Of a DNA stretch of 64,000 nucleotides, positions 16,976 to 26,298 are shown piece after piece (within the stretch, counting starts at the first letter, position 1; each line of letters opens with the position of its first letter). Source of the stretch: Trichocoleus desertorum ATA4-8-CV12 (GTDB taxonomy: Bacteria; Cyanobacteriota; Cyanobacteriia; FACHB-46); assembly GCA_019358975.1 (NCBI GenBank), contig JAHHIL010000023.1, positions 1-64,000 on the forward strand, read 5' to 3'. Under the pieces are notes generated by a model. It did no database searches. It was not told the origin of the DNA and was given only the letters and a program-made list of their open reading frames with translations. The position numbers and the translations under genes are program-made.

Positions 16976-18067
16976 GTGTTCAAAGCAATCAATCCTAATC
17001 GCCGCTCCTTTTTAACAACCATGATTAAAACCATTGCTGCCACCCAGCTCGGCATGATCAGTTGCACCAAACAGCACGCTACGCCAACAACGGCTGAGTT
17101 ACCGATTGAAGGCAAACTTCCCTCTCTTGGCGGCGCGATCGCATGGCTCAATTCGCAGCCATTAATGGTTGACGAACTGCGCGGAAAAGTCGTGCTGATC
17201 AACTTCTGCACTTATACCTGCATCAATTGGCTGCGGCAACTCCCTTATGTGCGTGCTTGGGCCGAGAAGTATCAGGATCAGGAGCTAACCGTGATTGGTG
17301 TGCACACACCCGAGTTTGAATTCGACAAGCATATCGATAATGTCCGTCGAGCTTTGACGGATATGAGCATTGATTATCCAATCGCCGTGGATAACGATTA
17401 TGCGGTGTGGCGCGCCTTTGAAAACCGTTATTGGCCAGCCCTTTATTTTATAGACAGGCAAGGACGCATTCGGCATCACCACTTCGGCGAGGGCGAGTAT
17501 GAGCAATCGGAACGGGTCATTCAACAGCTTCTGTCTGAGTCTGGGGCTGGTCGTGTCGGTCAGGAAATGGTTGAAGTTAACGCTCGTGGTTTTGAGGCTG
17601 CCGCCGATTGGGACAGTCTGCGATCGCCTGAAAACTACCTCGGCTACGAAAGAACAGAGAATTTTGCATCTTTCGGCAGCGCGGTGTTAAACAAGCCTCA
17701 TGCATATACCGCCCCCACACAACTACAACGTAATCAATGGGCGCTTTCGGGCGATTGGACAATCGGAAAACAAGCCATTGTCCTGAACCAGCCCGGCGGG
17801 CGGATTGTGTACCGCTTTCATGCCCGCGACCTGCATCTCGTCATGGGGCCGACTGAGCCAGGAACGTCGGTGGGGTTTCGCGTGCTCCTAGACGGGCAAC
17901 CAGCAGTCGCGGCTCATGGGCTTGATGTCGATGAGCGAGGCATAGGCACAGTCACTGAGCAGCGGTTGTATCAACTGATTCGACAGCCACAGCCCATCCG
18001 CGATCGCCAGTTCGAAATCGAGTTTCTGGATTCTGGGGTGGAGGCGTTTGCGTTCACATTCGGTTGA
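16976..18067 (+). CDS. DipZ-like thioredoxin-fold protein, exported
   Basis: A 363-residue protein with GTG start at 16976, fixed by GGGAGGT at 16963-16969. A twin-arginine signal NRRSFLTTM precedes a hydrophobic segment ending near the Cys of MISC (possible lipobox-like end). The redoxin domain (about 45-190) shows KVVLINFCTYTCINWLRQLP and VIGVHTPEFEF; where typical DipZ proteins have CxxC (CINC) this one has CINW, with an extra Cys four residues before (C78, C82). The C-terminal 150 residues form the carbohydrate-binding-module-like domain of DipZ proteins. It probably acts at the outside face in disulfide or peroxide handling, but the altered motif leaves this open. Confidence 0.85.
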   Translation: MFKAINPNRRSFLTTMIKTIAATQLGMISCTKQHATPTTAELPIEGKLPSLGGAIAWLNSQPLMVDELRGKVVLINFCTYTCINWLRQLPYVRAWAEKYQDQELTVIGVHTPEFEFDKHIDNVRRALTDMSIDYPIAVDNDYAVWRAFENRYWPALYFIDRQGRIRHHHFGEGEYEQSERVIQQLLSESGAGRVGQEMVEVNARGFEAAADWDSLRSPENYLGYERTENFASFGSAVLNKPHAYTAPTQLQRNQWALSGDWTIGKQAIVLNQPGGRIVYRFHARDLHLVMGPTEPGTSVGFRVLLDGQPAVAAHGLDVDERGIGTVTEQRLYQLIRQPQPIRDRQFEIEFLDSGVEAFAFTFG

Positions 18068-18145
18068 GCCCGCAAACAGATATGTTTTCGCAACGAGCGA
18101 CAAGATGGTGAACGCAGACAAGACAGTGAACGCAAGGTAAATGAT

Positions 18146-19084
18146 ATGACGATAAACTCCACCCATGACAGCCCCATCCTCGTCACCGGAGCCGCCGGAG
18201 ATATCGGTGCGATCGGTCGCAACCTCACCGCCATGCTGCTCGACAAGGGGCACAAGGTGCGCGCCTTGGTCCGGCGGGAGGATGAACGCGCTGAAGCTCT
18301 GCGCCAGCTTGGGGCCGAGGTTGTGCAGGGTGACCTGACCGACCTTACCTCAATGCACCGGGCGATCGCAGGGGTTAAGCGCGTCTATTTCGGCATGTCG
18401 GTCTCGGCGGCGTATCTCGAAGCCACGGTCAACACTGCTGCGGTGGCAAAGCACCACGGGGTCGAAGCTTTCGTGAATATATCGCAGATGACAGTAACGC
18501 AGATGAGCATTACCGAGACCACGGATAGCCCACAGCACAAGCTGCACTGGCTGGCGGAACAGGCATTGGCATGGTCGGGGTTGCCAGTTATCACGGTACG
18601 ACCGACGGTCTTCCTGGAAGGCTTCTTCCTGCGTCTCGCCGCTGCTAGCGTCCGGGATAACGACGAACTGGCTCTGCCGCTGGGTAATAGCAAGACCTCG
18701 CCGATCTCGGCGGTTGATGTAGCGCGCGCCCTTTCCGTGATCCTCGACGATCCTGGCCCACACATTGGCCATATTTACAATCTGACCGGATTTGAGTCAG
18801 CCGATCTGGACCACTACGCCCGTGTCTTGTCCGAAGCCCTCGGTCGAACAATCCGCTATCGTGATGTGCCGCTCTCCGGGTGGACTGATCAGCTGCGTGA
18901 GTTTGGGGTGCCAACGCACCTAGCCCACCACCTCGCGGTGATGGCCGAGCTTCACGCGCAGGGGCGGTATGACCGCATGACGGATGACCTGTTCCAGCTC
19001 ACGGGCAAGATGCCGACGAGTATGTACGACTTCGTGAAATTGCACGCTGCTGAATTCACGCCGAGTGAAAGCAAGTTGAGTTAA
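18146..19084 (+). CDS. NmrA-like NAD(P)-dependent reductase
   Basis: A 312-residue atypical SDR of the NmrA/QOR2 type. It begins SPILVTGAAGDIGAIGRNLT (glycine-rich dinucleotide site), followed by VRALVRREDERAEALRQLGA, GDLTDLTSM and a middle strand FVNISQMTV. Later HKLHWLAEQALAWSGLPVIT and VRPTVFLEGFF are typical of this group, which has no YxxxK site. Such proteins are either NAD(P)H sensors or quinone/NADPH reductases. The start ATG follows a 78-bp gap from the DipZ-like gene; the next gene begins 20 bp after the stop. Confidence 0.87.
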   Translation: MTINSTHDSPILVTGAAGDIGAIGRNLTAMLLDKGHKVRALVRREDERAEALRQLGAEVVQGDLTDLTSMHRAIAGVKRVYFGMSVSAAYLEATVNTAAVAKHHGVEAFVNISQMTVTQMSITETTDSPQHKLHWLAEQALAWSGLPVITVRPTVFLEGFFLRLAAASVRDNDELALPLGNSKTSPISAVDVARALSVILDDPGPHIGHIYNLTGFESADLDHYARVLSEALGRTIRYRDVPLSGWTDQLREFGVPTHLAHHLAVMAELHAQGRYDRMTDDLFQLTGKMPTSMYDFVKLHAAEFTPSESKLS

Positions 19085-19104
19085 ATCCAATTGGAAAAAG
19101 AGCA

Positions 19105-20157
19105 ATGTCTGAAAAAATCAACCGCCAGCGCCGTCGCTTTTTGGGTACTGCGGCTATGACCATTGCGACTACACAGCTAGGCATCTTCGGTTCTGCGATC
19201 GCCCAATCGAGCCAAACAAAACCAGCAGCTCTGCCCAGGATGAAGTCAGGGACAAACACATCATTTGGCTCACTCAAGCAGATCGAGGCTGGTGTCCTGA
19301 ATGTTGGATACGCTGAGGTTGGTTCTGCGAATGGTCGTCCAGTCATCCTCCTGCATGGATGGCCCTACGACATTCACAGCTATGTTGATGTCGCCCCATT
19401 GTTGGCGTCGGCGGGATATCGGGCGATCGTCCCGTATCTACGCGGCTATGGTACGACGCGCTTTCTTTCAAGCGAGACGCCTCGGAATGGGCAGCAGTCA
19501 GCACTTGCGGTCGATATCATCGCTTTGATGGATGCGCTCAAGATCGATCAGGCGATCATCGGCGGGTTTGATTGGGGAGCGCGCACCGCCAACATCATCG
19601 CGGCGCTTTGGCCCGAACGCTGCAAGGCTCTCGTCTCCGTTAGTGGTTATTTGATCGGCAACCCTGAAGTCAACCAGATGCCACTGCTTCCGCAAGCTGA
19701 ACTCGAATGGTGGTATCAATTTTATTTCGCGACGGAGCGGGGCCGCGCGGGCTACGAAAAATACCGACATGACTTTAACAAGCTCATCTGGAAGCTTGCT
19801 TCGCCACAATGGCACTTCGATGACGCGACATTCGATCGCAGCGCCGAGTCTTTCGACAATCCAGATCATGTCAGCATCGTCATCCACAACTACCGCTGGC
19901 GGCTCAGTCTGGCCGAAGGTGAGCCGCAGTACGATGAGCTTGAGAAGCGCCTCGCCACATTTCCTGCGATCGCCGTGCCCACCATCACCCTTGAAGGTGA
20001 CGCCAACGGTGCGCCGCACCCGGATGCCAATTCCTATGCCAGGAAATTCTCGGGCAGATACTCACACCGGGTTATCAATGGCGGAGTTGGGCACAACCCA
20101 CCGCAAGAAGCGCCGCGAGAGTTTGCAAATGCGATCGTCGAAGTTGACGGTTACTGA
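19105..20157 (+). CDS. Exported alpha/beta hydrolase, Tat signal
   Basis: A 350-residue hydrolase. A twin-arginine signal RRRFLGTAAM and a hydrophobic run to GSAIAQ are followed by the hydrolase domain: oxyanion motif LLHGWPYDIHSY, nucleophile elbow GGFDWGART with Asp as nucleophile (as in epoxide hydrolases and haloalkane dehalogenases) and the C-terminal His region NGGVGHNPPQEAP. An Asp nucleophile suggests ester-intermediate hydrolysis of epoxides or haloalkanes rather than a serine esterase. Its stop TGA overlaps an ATG of the next frame at 20157, but I favour the next gene starting at 20211. Confidence 0.9.
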   Translation: MSEKINRQRRRFLGTAAMTIATTQLGIFGSAIAQSSQTKPAALPRMKSGTNTSFGSLKQIEAGVLNVGYAEVGSANGRPVILLHGWPYDIHSYVDVAPLLASAGYRAIVPYLRGYGTTRFLSSETPRNGQQSALAVDIIALMDALKIDQAIIGGFDWGARTANIIAALWPERCKALVSVSGYLIGNPEVNQMPLLPQAELEWWYQFYFATERGRAGYEKYRHDFNKLIWKLASPQWHFDDATFDRSAESFDNPDHVSIVIHNYRWRLSLAEGEPQYDELEKRLATFPAIAVPTITLEGDANGAPHPDANSYARKFSGRYSHRVINGGVGHNPPQEAPREFANAIVEVDGY

Positions 20158-20210
20158 TGGTGTTTTGCCTAAGTCGTGAAACGGACAATTTGCAGCGCGG
20201 AGAAAACACC

Positions 20211-21653
20211 ATGATCAAACTGAAAAGAGCATATTACCCAACCAAAGCCCGCACGGTAGGTGCTTTCTTCCTCTCACGATTTCTCGTTGCGCTCTTGGTA
20301 GCAACGGTGTTTCTAGCACCGCTCAACCGCGTGCTGGCGCAGCAACCCGCCCAGACTGGCGCACAAGCCCAGGTTGTAATCGAGGCGATCGCGACCCAAG
20401 ACAACACACTCCGTCCCTTTAGCAATGAGACTGCCATAACCCAACTTGAAACCGCGCAGTCCACTGGCACAACTGCAATTCGCCCCTTTCAAGTTCATGT
20501 TCCGCAAGAGGCGATCGACGATCTCCGCCAACGCATCGCCGCAACTCGCTGGCCTGACCAAGAGACGGTCACCGACCAGTCACAGGGTTTGCAACTGGCG
20601 ACAATGAAGGATCTCGTCCGTTACTGGGGAACAGAGTACGACTGGCGGAAAGCCGAGGCGAAGCTAAATGCCTTACCGCAGTTCGTCACGAACATCGACG
20701 GATTAGATATTCACTTTATCCACGTCCGCTCCAAACATCCGAACGCTTTGCCGTTGATCATCACGCACGGATGGCCCGGATCGGTCGTTGAACAGCTGAA
20801 AGTCATCGGCCCGCTGACTGACCCCACTGCCTACGGAGGACAACCAGAGGATGCCTTTGACCTAGTCATTCCGTCGATTCCTGGCTATGGCTTCTCCGAC
20901 AAGCCAACCGACACTGGTTGGGACCCCGATCGCATCGCGCGAGCTTGGACGGAGCTGATGAAGCGCCTCGGGTATACCCGCTACGTTGCCCAGGGTGGTG
21001 ACTGGGGGTCTCCTATCTCCACCGCGATGGCGCACCGAGCACCCGCAGGATTACTCGGCATCCACCTCAACTTGCCAGCAACGATTCCGCCCGATATAGC
21101 CCCAGTGCTCGCCAGTGGCGGTTCTGCACCAGCAGGGCTTTCCCAGAAGGAACGGGCAGCGTTCGATTCACTCAACCTGTTCAATAAACAGGACCGAGCC
21201 TACGCTGTGATGATGGGCACGCGACCGCAGACGGTCGGATACGGACTGACAGACTCGCCGGTCGGTCTTGCAGCGTGGCTTTTAGGGCATCCAGGTTTTG
21301 CACACTGGACAAGCAGCGATGCCAAAAAGTCCCCGACAAAAGATGAGGTGCTGGATGACATCACGCTGTACTGGCTAACAAACAGCGCAGTCTCATCAGC
21401 TCGGCTGTACTGGGAGAATGGCAGCACCAGCCTTTTAAACGCGATCGCGCAGAAGACTAATGAGATTTCGCTCCCGGTGGCCATCACGGTATTTCCGGGA
21501 GAGATCTATCCAGCACCAGAGACGTGGGTCCGGCGTGCCTATCGCAACCTGATCTACTTCCACGAGGCGGATAAAGGCGGTCACTTCGCCGCGTGGGAGG
21601 AGTCACAGCTCTTCTCTGAGGAGATCCGCGCCGCGTTCAGGTCACTGCGTTAG
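20211..21653 (+). CDS. Exported epoxide hydrolase (EHN + alpha/beta hydrolase), Sec-type signal
   Basis: A 480-residue paralogue of the enzyme at 15543. The N-terminus is a long Sec-type signal peptide (hydrophobic FLVALLVATVFLAPL, then NRVLAQQ) in place of a Tat signal. The EHN domain begins FQVHVPQEAIDDLRQRIAAT at about residue 90; the oxyanion motif is THGWPGSVVEQL, the nucleophile D264 in AQGGDWGSP and the catalytic His H458 in KGGHFAAWEES. The 50-residue linker between signal and EHN is longer than in the paralogue. ATG 20211 is preceded by GCGGAG; an in-frame ATG at 20157 overlapping the previous stop would add 18 residues ahead of the signal and is less likely. Confidence 0.92.
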   Translation: MIKLKRAYYPTKARTVGAFFLSRFLVALLVATVFLAPLNRVLAQQPAQTGAQAQVVIEAIATQDNTLRPFSNETAITQLETAQSTGTTAIRPFQVHVPQEAIDDLRQRIAATRWPDQETVTDQSQGLQLATMKDLVRYWGTEYDWRKAEAKLNALPQFVTNIDGLDIHFIHVRSKHPNALPLIITHGWPGSVVEQLKVIGPLTDPTAYGGQPEDAFDLVIPSIPGYGFSDKPTDTGWDPDRIARAWTELMKRLGYTRYVAQGGDWGSPISTAMAHRAPAGLLGIHLNLPATIPPDIAPVLASGGSAPAGLSQKERAAFDSLNLFNKQDRAYAVMMGTRPQTVGYGLTDSPVGLAAWLLGHPGFAHWTSSDAKKSPTKDEVLDDITLYWLTNSAVSSARLYWENGSTSLLNAIAQKTNEISLPVAITVFPGEIYPAPETWVRRAYRNLIYFHEADKGGHFAAWEESQLFSEEIRAAFRSLR

Positions 21654-21711
21654 TTTAAGACCAATCGATTCACCCAAGGAACCTTAATAACCAACGATCA
21701 ACAGAGGAATC

Positions 21712-23088
21712 ATGGAAACAGCAGATGTGATTGTGATTGGCAGTGGTCAGGGTGGAGTTCCCCTCGCGGCTGACTTTGCCAAAGCAGGAAAGAACGTGGT
21801 TTTATTTGAGCGCGATGCCTTGGGCGGCAGTTGCATCAACTATGGCTGTACGCCTTCCAAAGCCTTTCTAGCCGCTGCCCATGCCGCAGGTCGGGCTCGA
21901 CAAGCTGCAAAGCTCGGCATCCACGCACAGGTTGAAGTCGATTTTCCGGCGGTGATGGAGCGGGTACGTGGCATTCGCAGCCAGTTTAACCAGGGCACTC
22001 AACGGCGATTAGATAGTTCCGGGGTTCGAGTCATCTGCGCTGAAGCTGCGTTCACCGGAGAGCGAACGGTCAGCGGCGGCGGTGTGACGGTGCAGGCTCC
22101 AATCGTGGTTATCAACACCGGGACATCCTCTGCCATTCCTGACTTTCCTGGTTTAGCGGGAACGCCTTATCTCACCAACCGAAATTTCTTTGAGTTGCAG
22201 CAGATGCCGCCCCGGTTGCTCGTAGTCGGCGGTGGCTATATTGCCCTGGAGTTAGGGCAGGGAATGGCGCGATTAGGAAGTCAGACCGAATTGATTGTAT
22301 GGGGCGATCGCCTGCTAGCTCAAGAGGAATCTGATGTCAGTGCTGTGCTGTTGGATGCCTTGAAGCAAGACGGAATTGGGGTGCATTTCAACACGACGGT
22401 CAAGCAAGTTGCTTATACCGATGGTGTGTTTACCCTAACGCTGAGTAATGGTGAAGGACTCGATGGGGAAGCATTGCTGATTGCGACTGGACGCAAGCCC
22501 AATACTGGGGCATTAAATACTGCGGCAACAGGGGTTGAATTAGATGCCCAAGGTTTTATTAAAGTTGACGATCAGTTTCAGACGACTTGCTCTGGAATCT
22601 ATGCGATCGGAGACGTTGCCAAACAGCCTGCGTTTACCCATGTTTCTTGGGAAGACTATCGTCGCTTGAAAGCTATTCTGTGTGGTGAACACCGGACACG
22701 CAACGATCGCGTGTTAGGCTATGCCGTCTATACAGAGCCGCAACTGGGACGAGTGGGGATGACATTAGAGCAGGCTCAGAAACAGGGCATTGCTGCCTGC
22801 GAAGTCACCCTGCCAATGGCTCATATCGCTCGCAGCATTGAGTGGGGACACGATCTAGGGTTTTACCGCATGGTCATCGACACTCAGACAAATTTGATTT
22901 TAGGCGCAACGCTAGTGGGATACGAAGTGGCTGAACTCGTGCATGTCTTTTTGTCACTCATGGAAGCTAAAGCAACATGGCAGGTACTCGAACAATCAGT
23001 TCACATTCACCCAACCTATGGTGAAGCATTGCCCAGTCTGGCAAGACTGCTGATTGGAGAGGATATGCCAACCTGTCCCAATATGTAG
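21712..23088 (+). CDS. FAD-dependent pyridine nucleotide-disulfide oxidoreductase
   Basis: A 458-residue flavoprotein of the dihydrolipoyl dehydrogenase/mercuric reductase type. It has the FAD motif VIVIGSGQGGVPLAADFAKA, the redox disulfide GGSCINYGCTPSK (C41, C46), the NAD(P)H motif LLVVGGGYIALELGQGMARLG, the second FAD motif GIYAIGDVA and the dimer-interface HIHPTYGEALPSL, whose His-Pro acts as the catalytic base region. There is no N-terminal heavy-metal domain and no C-terminal Cys pair beyond one Cys in the last residues (MPTCPNM), so mercury reduction is not supported. Its electron acceptor is unknown. AGAGGA precedes the ATG. Confidence 0.9.
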   Translation: METADVIVIGSGQGGVPLAADFAKAGKNVVLFERDALGGSCINYGCTPSKAFLAAAHAAGRARQAAKLGIHAQVEVDFPAVMERVRGIRSQFNQGTQRRLDSSGVRVICAEAAFTGERTVSGGGVTVQAPIVVINTGTSSAIPDFPGLAGTPYLTNRNFFELQQMPPRLLVVGGGYIALELGQGMARLGSQTELIVWGDRLLAQEESDVSAVLLDALKQDGIGVHFNTTVKQVAYTDGVFTLTLSNGEGLDGEALLIATGRKPNTGALNTAATGVELDAQGFIKVDDQFQTTCSGIYAIGDVAKQPAFTHVSWEDYRRLKAILCGEHRTRNDRVLGYAVYTEPQLGRVGMTLEQAQKQGIAACEVTLPMAHIARSIEWGHDLGFYRMVIDTQTNLILGATLVGYEVAELVHVFLSLMEAKATWQVLEQSVHIHPTYGEALPSLARLLIGEDMPTCPNM

Positions 23089-23306
23089 GGAGCAACTAAT
23101 TACTAACTTGAATGTGAGCGATCGCCCATACATTTCAGCTATTTATCAACATAAATGCCATTAATGTATGTAACTCATTGGGATCTATAAGCGCCACTTA
23201 TGCCCCTCTTGTACATAAATACAACTGTAAAGTTGGGCTAAAAGTAAACCTTGTAGGATCTGCCGAAGATTCTGCAAAGCTCGATTCGTATGAGAAGGAA
23301 GATAAC

Positions 23307-23693
23307 ATGTCAACAGAAGAGATTGGAGCGTTGCTGACTGTCTACTTTGATAACATGGCGGCGATGAATGCAGAAGGTTGGTTAGGGATTTTTTCAGAAG
23401 ATGCCATCATCTATGACCCTGTTGGCGCTCCCCCAAAGCATATACATCATGATGCTCAGCAGTTCTTTAAGGTGTTGGCTAACTTTTTTGAAAAGATAGA
23501 ACTGTCAAAAGACAACATTTTCTTTGTGAAAGATGGGGCAGCGGTCAAATGGACAATGCAGGTCGCTGCAAAAAACGGTCGCAATGTTACAAGTGAGGGA
23601 ATTAGTGTCTTTGAAATTAATGATACCGGCAAGATTCAAAAGGTATCATCTTACTGGGATGAAGCAGCAATGATGATGAAACTGAAGAACTGA
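23307..23693 (+). CDS. SnoaL-like/NTF2-fold protein
   Basis: A 128-residue protein of the SnoaL/ketosteroid-isomerase fold. The segments YFDNMAAMNAEGWLGIFSED, IYDPVGAPP, ISVFEINDTGKIQKVSSYWD show the typical cone-shaped helix-sheet pattern. I use ATG 23307 with AAGGA at 23295-23299 before it; an in-frame start at 23178 would add a poor 43-residue leader. Members are isomerases, hydrolases or small-molecule binders, and the exact role here is unknown. It closes the plus-strand island, 218 bp after the disulfide reductase, so it may have its own promoter. Confidence 0.82.
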   Translation: MSTEEIGALLTVYFDNMAAMNAEGWLGIFSEDAIIYDPVGAPPKHIHHDAQQFFKVLANFFEKIELSKDNIFFVKDGAAVKWTMQVAAKNGRNVTSEGISVFEINDTGKIQKVSSYWDEAAMMMKLKN

Positions 23694-23758
23694 TCAAGCT
23701 AGCTTAATAGGAGGATGCCAATGTCTGCGATCGCATCTAGGAGAGTGGAAAAAAGTTG

Positions 23759-23783
23759 AGGCTTGCTACTTGACCACAAGCCT
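23759..23783 (+). terminator. Weak hairpin after the enzyme island
   Basis: AGGCTTG at 23759-23765 pairs with CAAGCCT at 23777-23783 across an 11-nt loop, shortly after the last island gene. No T run follows. The rest of the 229-bp spacer holds no recognisable gene. Confidence 0.25.
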
Positions 23784-23922
23784 ACCCGAACAAACGCTGC
23801 CTTCACTCTACCAAGCTCACCTCCAACTGTGCCTCAGCCCTCGCCATTATTAACTCGTTAATCTGCTGGTGTTGCTCAATCCCACATCATTCTGACGTAC
23901 TACTGCTACTAGTTTTATGTAG

Positions 23923-24315
23923 CTAGTTGAGATCGCCGATGCGTTCACACCGGCCTGCTGCGGCACCCCAAGAGTTGTCTTCTACGTGACACTCAATGTT
24001 GCCACCAAACGCTCTAACTCGAACCGTTGTGCCTGCTGACGTCTGCCCGGAACCCATGGGTTGTCGTTTTCCTACAAGCTCTACTGCAATCTGTATGGTT
24101 TCAAGATAATGGTCAGGAGCAAACACAGAACCGTTGTAAATTTCTAAAACAAAGTGTGCGACAGCTCGATCGAGTTGGGCAACTTTATAAGAACGCAACC
24201 GACTTTCCGCCTCACATAGCCAAAGAATGGGTTCTTCTGCCAAAGATAAGCTTTCGAGATTGCTCACTGTGGTTGAGTTAATGCAGAGGAGGATGATTCC
24301 TAACAAAGCAGACAT
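23923..24315 (-). CDS. Small secreted hypothetical protein
   Basis: A 130-residue protein that I do not recognise. It begins with a hydrophobic segment LLGIILLCINSTTVSN that could be a signal peptide or anchor, then a mixed alpha/beta region with AQLDRAVAHFVLEIYNG and YLETIQIAVELVGKRQPMG, and a tail with GGNIECHVEDNSWG. It stands alone on the minus strand between the enzyme island and the amidase array. The start is ATG 24315; no strong ribosome binding site is seen. It could still be a decayed gene. Confidence 0.5.
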   Translation of the reverse strand: MSALLGIILLCINSTTVSNLESLSLAEEPILWLCEAESRLRSYKVAQLDRAVAHFVLEIYNGSVFAPDHYLETIQIAVELVGKRQPMGSGQTSAGTTVRVRAFGGNIECHVEDNSWGAAAGRCERIGDLN

Positions 24316-24606
24316 GAGGCAGATAGTACAAGTAAGTTAGAAACTATTTATCACGTCAGCTAAGCAATATTTGCTGAACACAGAAGGACTAAGCTTCCGC
24401 AAAACCCAGCCCCTCTGTGTTCTATAACAGCTCTAGGTGTTGCTGAAAAGTAATGATTTTTTCACGAAGAAATCTGCTTTTGAGATAGCTATACCATTAC
24501 CAAATCGGCAACGCCCAGTTCTAAATCAGTCGTGAGATGAATGAGTTGCTATAGACGCACCAACCTTGAATTGCTGGTTGAATTTTGGCTTTTAAGCTTT
24601 GTCAGC

Positions 24607-26298
24607 TCACAAAGTCTTAAGCTTAGTTTGGTTGCCATGTCGCTGTTTCAGTCTGCCTCCTATGAGCAACAACCCGATCGCTGCTAAGCCTACGGTTTGA
24701 CCGGGCTCAGGAATTGTCTCGCCCTCAAGCGGTGGCACAATGGAGGAAGGGCGACGATTCAGGGTTCCCTGCTCATAAGCATAGCTGAGTCGCAGCAGGG
24801 TTGATTCGCTGAAGGCTGGTCCCAAAAATTCTAGACCAATGGGGAGATTGCCAGATGTAAATCCGGCAGGAACTGTCAGGGCTGGGAAGCCAGAGAAGGG
24901 GCTAAGACGACTATTTGATCCTAGATTAGAAGGCGGCGAAATGAGTCCGGGGGGTCTCGTGTTAGTGGGATAGATCAGCGCATCCAGATTGTTCGATGAG
25001 TCTGAATCCAACAAGTTGAGAGCCTGAAGAAGGCTTTGCTGGGTCAGTTTGGGGCGATCGCGGATAATCTCTTGATATCTGGCGTTTGTCTCAAGAGGTT
25101 CTACGCTGTTTCTGGTGATCAACGTATTCAAGTTAGAAGGCAAAAAGCCGCCACTCTCAATAATTTCAGTAAGAGATTGCACAGGAGCATTGGGGTTTGC
25201 AGCTAAATAGTCATTCAAGTTGAACTTGAATTCAAATGCACTCAAACTGGGATAAGAAAGAATGGTGTCCAGATTGGGAATGGTGACATCATCCACGACC
25301 TCTGCACCCAACAGCTTCAGGTCAGCAATTGACTGATTGATCACCTGATTGACCTTTGCGGCTTCTGGGTCAGCATCTAACCCAAACAGCGATCGCACCA
25401 CCCCAATCCTTGCGCCTTGCAGCCCATTTAAGTTCAGGAAGCTGGTGTAAGTATCAGGGATTTTGCCAATACTGGTAGCCGTGATCGGATCTTGAGGATC
25501 AAAACCGACTGTGGCATCTAAAGCAAACGCTAGATCCGTGACAGTGCGTGTCATTGGACCGCCGACATCCTGAGAGAGTGCCAGGGGAACAATGCCAGAG
25601 CGACTGGAAAGACCAATGGTGGGTCTAAGCCCAACTAGATTACTTACAGATGCTGGGTTGCGAATGGAGCCGCCTGTGTCTGTACCAAAGCCAATCACCC
25701 CAAAGTTGGCCGCGATCGCCGTTGCCGTTCCACCACTCGAACCCGCAGGCGTTCTTAGCGGGTCATAAGCATTGCGTGTGATGCCGCCTAAAGAACTTTC
25801 AGAGGAGCCTCCCGAAAATGCAAATTCTGACAGATTAGCTTTTGCCAGAATAATTGCACCAGCCTCGCGTAGCTTTTGCACCTGAAAAGCGTCTTGCTCA
25901 GGAATAAAGTCCTTAAAGACTGTTGCACCCGCTGTGGTAGGAAGGTCAAATGTGTTGTAGTTGTCTTTGAGGATGACCGGAATGCCGTGGAGCGGGCTTC
26001 TGGCTCCTGTTGTTTGTCTCTCTAAATCTAACGCCGCCGCTTCTGTTAGAGCCTTTGGATTGACGGTAATGAGAGAGTTGAGTGCAGGTCCTTGATCATC
26101 ATAAGCAGCAATCCGATTGAGGTAAAGCTGCACCAGTTGTTCAGCATCAATCACCCCAGCGTCGAATGCCTCGTTGATACTGGTAACAGTTGCTTCTTGT
26201 AAGCGGAATGTTGCAGCGTTGGCAATTCCGGGCAACAGCGTTAAAAACGCGGCTGGGGTTGCAACTCCTACAGCAATTTTATGGGCGATCGTCAACAA
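24607..26298 (-). CDS. Surface amidase 1 (amidase signature family, PEP-CTERM)
   Basis: A 563-residue exported amidase, member 1 of seven. After a signal peptide ending near GIANA, the enzyme starts with FRLQEATVTSINEAFDAG. The triad is K111 (VILKDN), S187 (PAGSSGGT) and S211 (GTDTGGSIR). The C-terminus has IPEPGQ, a hydrophobic helix and a basic end GGRLKQRHGNQ, a PEP-CTERM sorting signal. I place the start at TTG 26298 because GGAGG at 26307-26311 lies 8 nt upstream and the catalytic Lys then falls at 111, as in the paralogues; a more distal TTG at 26328 would add 10 residues. Substrate unknown. It is divergent from amidase 2 across 453 bp and is the only one on its transcript. Confidence 0.9.
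   Translation of the reverse strand: MLTIAHKIAVGVATPAAFLTLLPGIANAATFRLQEATVTSINEAFDAGVIDAEQLVQLYLNRIAAYDDQGPALNSLITVNPKALTEAAALDLERQTTGARSPLHGIPVILKDNYNTFDLPTTAGATVFKDFIPEQDAFQVQKLREAGAIILAKANLSEFAFSGGSSESSLGGITRNAYDPLRTPAGSSGGTATAIAANFGVIGFGTDTGGSIRNPASVSNLVGLRPTIGLSSRSGIVPLALSQDVGGPMTRTVTDLAFALDATVGFDPQDPITATSIGKIPDTYTSFLNLNGLQGARIGVVRSLFGLDADPEAAKVNQVINQSIADLKLLGAEVVDDVTIPNLDTILSYPSLSAFEFKFNLNDYLAANPNAPVQSLTEIIESGGFLPSNLNTLITRNSVEPLETNARYQEIIRDRPKLTQQSLLQALNLLDSDSSNNLDALIYPTNTRPPGLISPPSNLGSNSRLSPFSGFPALTVPAGFTSGNLPIGLEFLGPAFSESTLLRLSYAYEQGTLNRRPSSIVPPLEGETIPEPGQTVGLAAIGLLLIGGRLKQRHGNQTKLKTL

Noticed and set aside
23721-23759. 12-codon frame MSAIASRRVEKS with a strong AGGAGG site
   Set aside because: Too short, no similar sequence recognised, and it lies in a spacer with no supporting context.
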